Below, in pieces: positions 61,601-64,000 of a DNA stretch of 64,000 bases. The DNA is from Sthenelais limicola (taxonomy: Eukaryota > Annelida > Polychaeta > Phyllodocida > Sigalionidae), in contig OW804096.1 of the NCBI GenBank assembly GCA_942159475.1, forward strand, positions 90,375,784 through 90,439,783, written 5' to 3'. The position numbers and the translations under genes were made by a program. Numbering within the stretch: position 1 is the first letter of the stretch; every line of letters begins with the position of its first letter. The notes under the pieces were generated by a model that did no database searches, had not been told where the DNA came from, and saw only the letters and a program-made list of their open reading frames with translations.

Positions 61601-62369
61601 CACCCGCACTTCTGTTCATGGGTCTACCCAGGCTCTGGAAAATGTGGCGGGTACGGACAGGGGTGGGTATTTGATTGGGTACCACAGGTAGATCCTGAGA
61701 CCTGGAGGGGTCGGCATCGTGATAGTCTTTCATCAGAGTCGAGAGTAGCTGATTCGTTGCGTTATTATTGGCATTCGGGTCGGCTTGGCTTTGAGAACTA
61801 ATCTGGGAGCATTGACTTATATTATCATATGGAGGGACACTGTTAGACATTTCCACTTCTCCTGAGGGAGTTTGAGCATATTCTTCATATTCTGACAGTT
61901 TGCACAGAATGAGCTTCAGTTGACCAAGTTTCACTTCCTCAGCCTGAAGTTAAAGAAGAGGAATATATGTTATTTTTGTTTGGCTTGGTTGCTTTACACC
62001 CTAAGCAAAGAAATGTTTGTTTAGTATATGTATACGTTGTTAAAGCCAGTGACTTTTAAAACGGAAATATTAGCAATGCTTACTTACTGACTGAGTTAAA
62101 ACCATTATAAATACTAATTTAGAAGCATCTGGAGGACAATTCCATCCGAATTAAAACAATCATGATGCCCCTAGAAGATATGTCACTCAAATGAATGGGA
62201 TAAAGAGAAGTGTTTTCATTTGGAAGCACATCAATTTGGACGCGAGGAACTGACTCACCTCCTCCACCTTCTCTAGGCTTTCACTAAGCACCGTTTTAAG
62301 AATAGACAGCTGCTTGCCGAGGTCAATCAGACCGTCAAAGTCTTCGCACGTAATTGTAGTATCCGGACT
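55650..62369 (-). CDS. SYNGAP/DAB2IP/RASAL2-family RasGAP, C-terminal part (5' end outside window)
   Basis: This family stimulates GTP hydrolysis on Ras/Rap and scaffolds signalling at membranes and synapses. Four exons read in frame to 649 aa plus stop: 62369-62259, 61943-60543, 60061-59871, 55896-55650. The first encodes CEDFDGLIDLGKQLSILK, matching the FEGLIDLGREL-type segment that follows the RasGAP domain in the family. The 1.4-kb exon encodes a Ser-rich disordered region. The last two encode the C-terminal coiled coil, where SLDMANARLMSALNQLKER is nearly identical to DAB2IP/RASAL2. The end is KTSSC, where the vertebrate proteins end RNSSNC or similar. PH, C2 and RasGAP domains must lie to the right of 64000. 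Invertebrates usually have one gene for the three vertebrate paralogues, so I give no paralogue symbol. Confidence 0.92.
56035..56366. repeat. AGTCAA-type minisatellite in a RasGAP intron
   Basis: About 25 tandem variants of a 12-15-bp unit such as AGTCAATCAGA or AGTCAGAAA, each anchored by AGTCA. Unit length drifts, mixing AGTCAAT, AGTCAGAAA and AATAGTCAA blocks. It lies in the 4-kb intron between the last two coding exons and is not coding. Confidence 0.9.
56367..56578. repeat. Tandem duplication, period 113 bp
   Basis: The block from TTTTGTGGTTAGGAGCAAGA (56367) to the CATTTGAGGTTTGG side is repeated from 56480 with a few substitutions. Each copy contains AGACAAGGCAGATG, an A-run with AATAATAA, and GTCCTAATGGGATTTTA. 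It directly adjoins the minisatellite. Confidence 0.85.
56921..57270. repeat. Tandem duplication, period ~214 bp
   Basis: GTGAGAGACACTTGTATTA starts at 56921 and again at 57135. Both copies continue through AATGTAAAGAAATG, AATAATAGGTGTAGAATT and CCATTCAAACTGCAACTTTC to GCCATTCTTATAAAATG. The second copy runs to within about 25 bp of the X-box element at 57293. Confidence 0.85.
57293..58186 (+). mobile_element. X-box-bearing TIR element, copy 2 (full length, 894 bp)
   Basis: The left end AATAACCCACTTGCGAGTAGC and the right end, reverse complement AATAACCTATTTCCAAGTACC, match at 16 of 21 positions. TA dinucleotides flank either end. Close to the right end is GTTGCCATGGTAAC (58128-58141), a near-perfect RFX X-box palindrome, and near the left end is CATCCATAGCAACCAC, an X-box half. 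No transposase frame is present. The other copies are at 13827-15070 (reverse) and from 63192. Confidence 0.8.
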
Positions 62370-63191
62370 CTGTAGCGAAAAATTGTTTCATATGAAAAAA
62401 AAATCATATAGAATATCTTTGGTAAATTATCTGGGAGGAAAACACATATCCACAAGTATTATGTGATGCATAAGGATCTGCCGTTAAGATTTACCGATTT
62501 TTCTTTACACAAATCAGATTTAGGCGTTTAGTTTTTAGTTTGTGACAACTCAATAGGGAATTTGCATGTGTCACTCCGCATTGCAGTGCATGCTTGTGTA
62601 GTATTCATGACGCCAAACTACCTGCCGGGATGGATGCTGTTCAATTCTGACATACACATATTTAGCAACATTTTGATCGAAAATGCAAGGATCTTTTCAC
62701 CAATATCATAGCTTGTGTAAATGATCTATTAAAACCAAATGCATGATGGGAAAGATAAAGTCGTGTTTTATGGAAACATGTAAAACACATGGCTATTTAC
62801 ATGAAATCATTGTAAAAAAAATCCATGCTGAATACGACATGTATTCTTAAGCTTTTACACTGACATACAACTCCAATAATTCCATGTGAATCGAGATTCA
62901 AGATGGCGGACATGCAAATCCCCTAATACGAATTAATGCAATCGTTCAATACCATAGCACAGAATAAGCAAATATCAAGCCAAGGACAACTTAATATTAG
63001 ATTTTATTATATGCACATTGCTCTGAAAACAACGCATCTAGAGTGAGTTGTGCACAGTGCATATGTCACTAGTGAGTTAATTGTGGTATTCATGGCAAAC
63101 AATGCCATTTTTTAAAACCAAGTTTAAGGCAGAAATTCAACTATTTTCTATACCGGTACTTATAATTTAGATCATTATCTAAGGTCATACC
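62370..63191. other. Intron sequence of the RasGAP gene
   Basis: AT-rich sequence upstream of the exon at 62369-62259, with no supported exon, repeat or RNA gene. One ATTCAAGATGGCGGAC-like patch near 62896 carries an isolated ATGGCGG (YY1-like) but is not linked to a gene here. Confidence 0.4.
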
Positions 63192-64000
63192 AATAACCCA
63201 CTTGCGAGTAGCGCGAAAATGGCGCGTGGTGGCGCTGAAATCGGCCATCTTGTTGCTAGGGATGGGAAGCTCATCCATAGCAACCACTAAGAGCATAGGG
63301 TCAATGCATATATTTCGGGGAGAAATGGAACTAAAACAATGTCAATCTTTAACTAAATTATCACCCTGGACAGAATTTGTCACACACCTAGCTATGGTTC
63401 ATACCCTACACCAGGTCATTTAAATGTAATGATATTAGCAATACTATGCATTGTTGTGTGTGCCTGCATGTTGGTTAGATAAAGGGGGTTATAGTCTTAT
63501 ATATGCCTGAGTACAGTTTTACTTTTTAATGATAAATGTGGTGTTGTCGTTATTTGTGTCATGCTTTTAGATATTATTTTAAGGCCAAACTATATTAATT
63601 ACATCTTAAGGAAGTAATCCTCTTACTGAGTGTAGGCCTAACGTATGAACACTGAAACAACTATGATCTCAGTAAATAGCCTATCATATGCTAGCATTGT
63701 GTAAGAGAGCTTAAGAGGGCGCAGAAAGTTAACTACAATAGCTAGAAAGCTGCAATATCTTATTTGAACTCCCCCAAAAGTGTGTTATCTTGAACAAATC
63801 ATATCCAAATTAAAAACTACAACTCCCGATACAACTGTCATAGTGGGTTCCTCGGCCTACGGTGCTTGGACCTCCCACCAATAACTCATCCAAGTAGGGA
63901 ATCTCCCGACCTAGCCTACATACTTTCTCCGGCTATACATCTTTGTGCTTACTTGTACCTGGTAGGCTCACAGAAGCCACGCTGAAAACGTAATGTTACC
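63192..64000 (+). mobile_element. X-box-bearing TIR element, copy 3 (cut by window edge)
   Basis: Begins AATAACCCACTTGCGAGTAGC, identical over these bases to copy 2, and aligns with copy 2 for its whole visible length. Shared blocks include TGGTGGCGCTGAA, TGTTGCTAGG, TCATCCATAGCAACCACT, TCACCCTGGACAGAATTTGT and TAAGGCCAAACTATATTAA. The far end, where the X-box lies in the other copies, is beyond the window. It sits in the RasGAP gene in antisense orientation. Confidence 0.8.

Overview
This window is animal nuclear DNA. Its genes are split into many exons with GT-AG introns, it is AT-rich, and it is loaded with short non-autonomous transposons, poly-C tracts and minisatellites. The gene content (cyclin F, the motile-cilium protein CCDC40, TBC1D16, a SYNGAP/DAB2IP/RASAL2-family RasGAP) and the frequent intronic palindromes of the TAGGCCTA and TACCGGTA type suggest a marine invertebrate deuterostome, most likely an echinoderm or other ambulacrarian. 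The genes are firmly placed in Bilateria; the phylum is inference. No bacterial, organellar or viral gene was seen.

Layout: 1-10150 is gene-poor and repeat-rich. It holds a 979-bp TIR element with an internal 174-bp tandem repeat, a 138-bp foldback palindrome, a tRNA-derived SINE, a dispersed 146-bp repeat pair and poly-C runs. 10189-19114 (+) is cyclin F (CCNF), 14 coding exons, whose introns carry three different TIR elements. 20094-28645 (-) is CCDC40, 20 coding exons, tail-to-tail with CCNF. 30014-38472 (+) is TBC1D16, 10 coding exons, head-to-head with CCDC40 across about 1.4 kb. 42117-48165 (-) is a large 12-finger C2H2 zinc-finger protein that I do not recognise, tail-to-tail with TBC1D16. 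55650-62369 (-) is the C-terminal part of a SYNGAP/DAB2IP/RASAL2-type RasGAP whose 5' exons (PH, C2, RasGAP domains) lie beyond the right edge.

I rebuilt all five coding sequences by reading splice sites by eye. Every total is a multiple of three and each reads through without a stop: CCNF 802 aa, CCDC40 1125 aa, TBC1D16 915 aa, zinc-finger protein 1671 aa, RasGAP C-terminus 649 aa. The genes do not form one pathway. CCDC40 sets dynein-arm spacing in motile cilia, CCNF is an SCF ubiquitin-ligase receptor that controls centrosome and cell-cycle proteins, and TBC1D16 is a Rab GAP in endosomal recycling.

The most interesting points are: (1) the CCDC40/TBC1D16 divergent pair, the same arrangement as I recall in human 17q25; (2) a TIR transposon family, three copies here, whose one end holds a near-perfect RFX X-box, the motif that drives ciliary genes; (3) two hAT-like elements of different size that share sub-terminal GGACAACCATATTT repeats and have short exact target duplications; (4) an expanded SGRP/SRPGS repeat N-terminus on CCDC40; (5) a Penelope-like GIY-YIG endonuclease remnant, and a degenerate hammerhead-like motif elsewhere.
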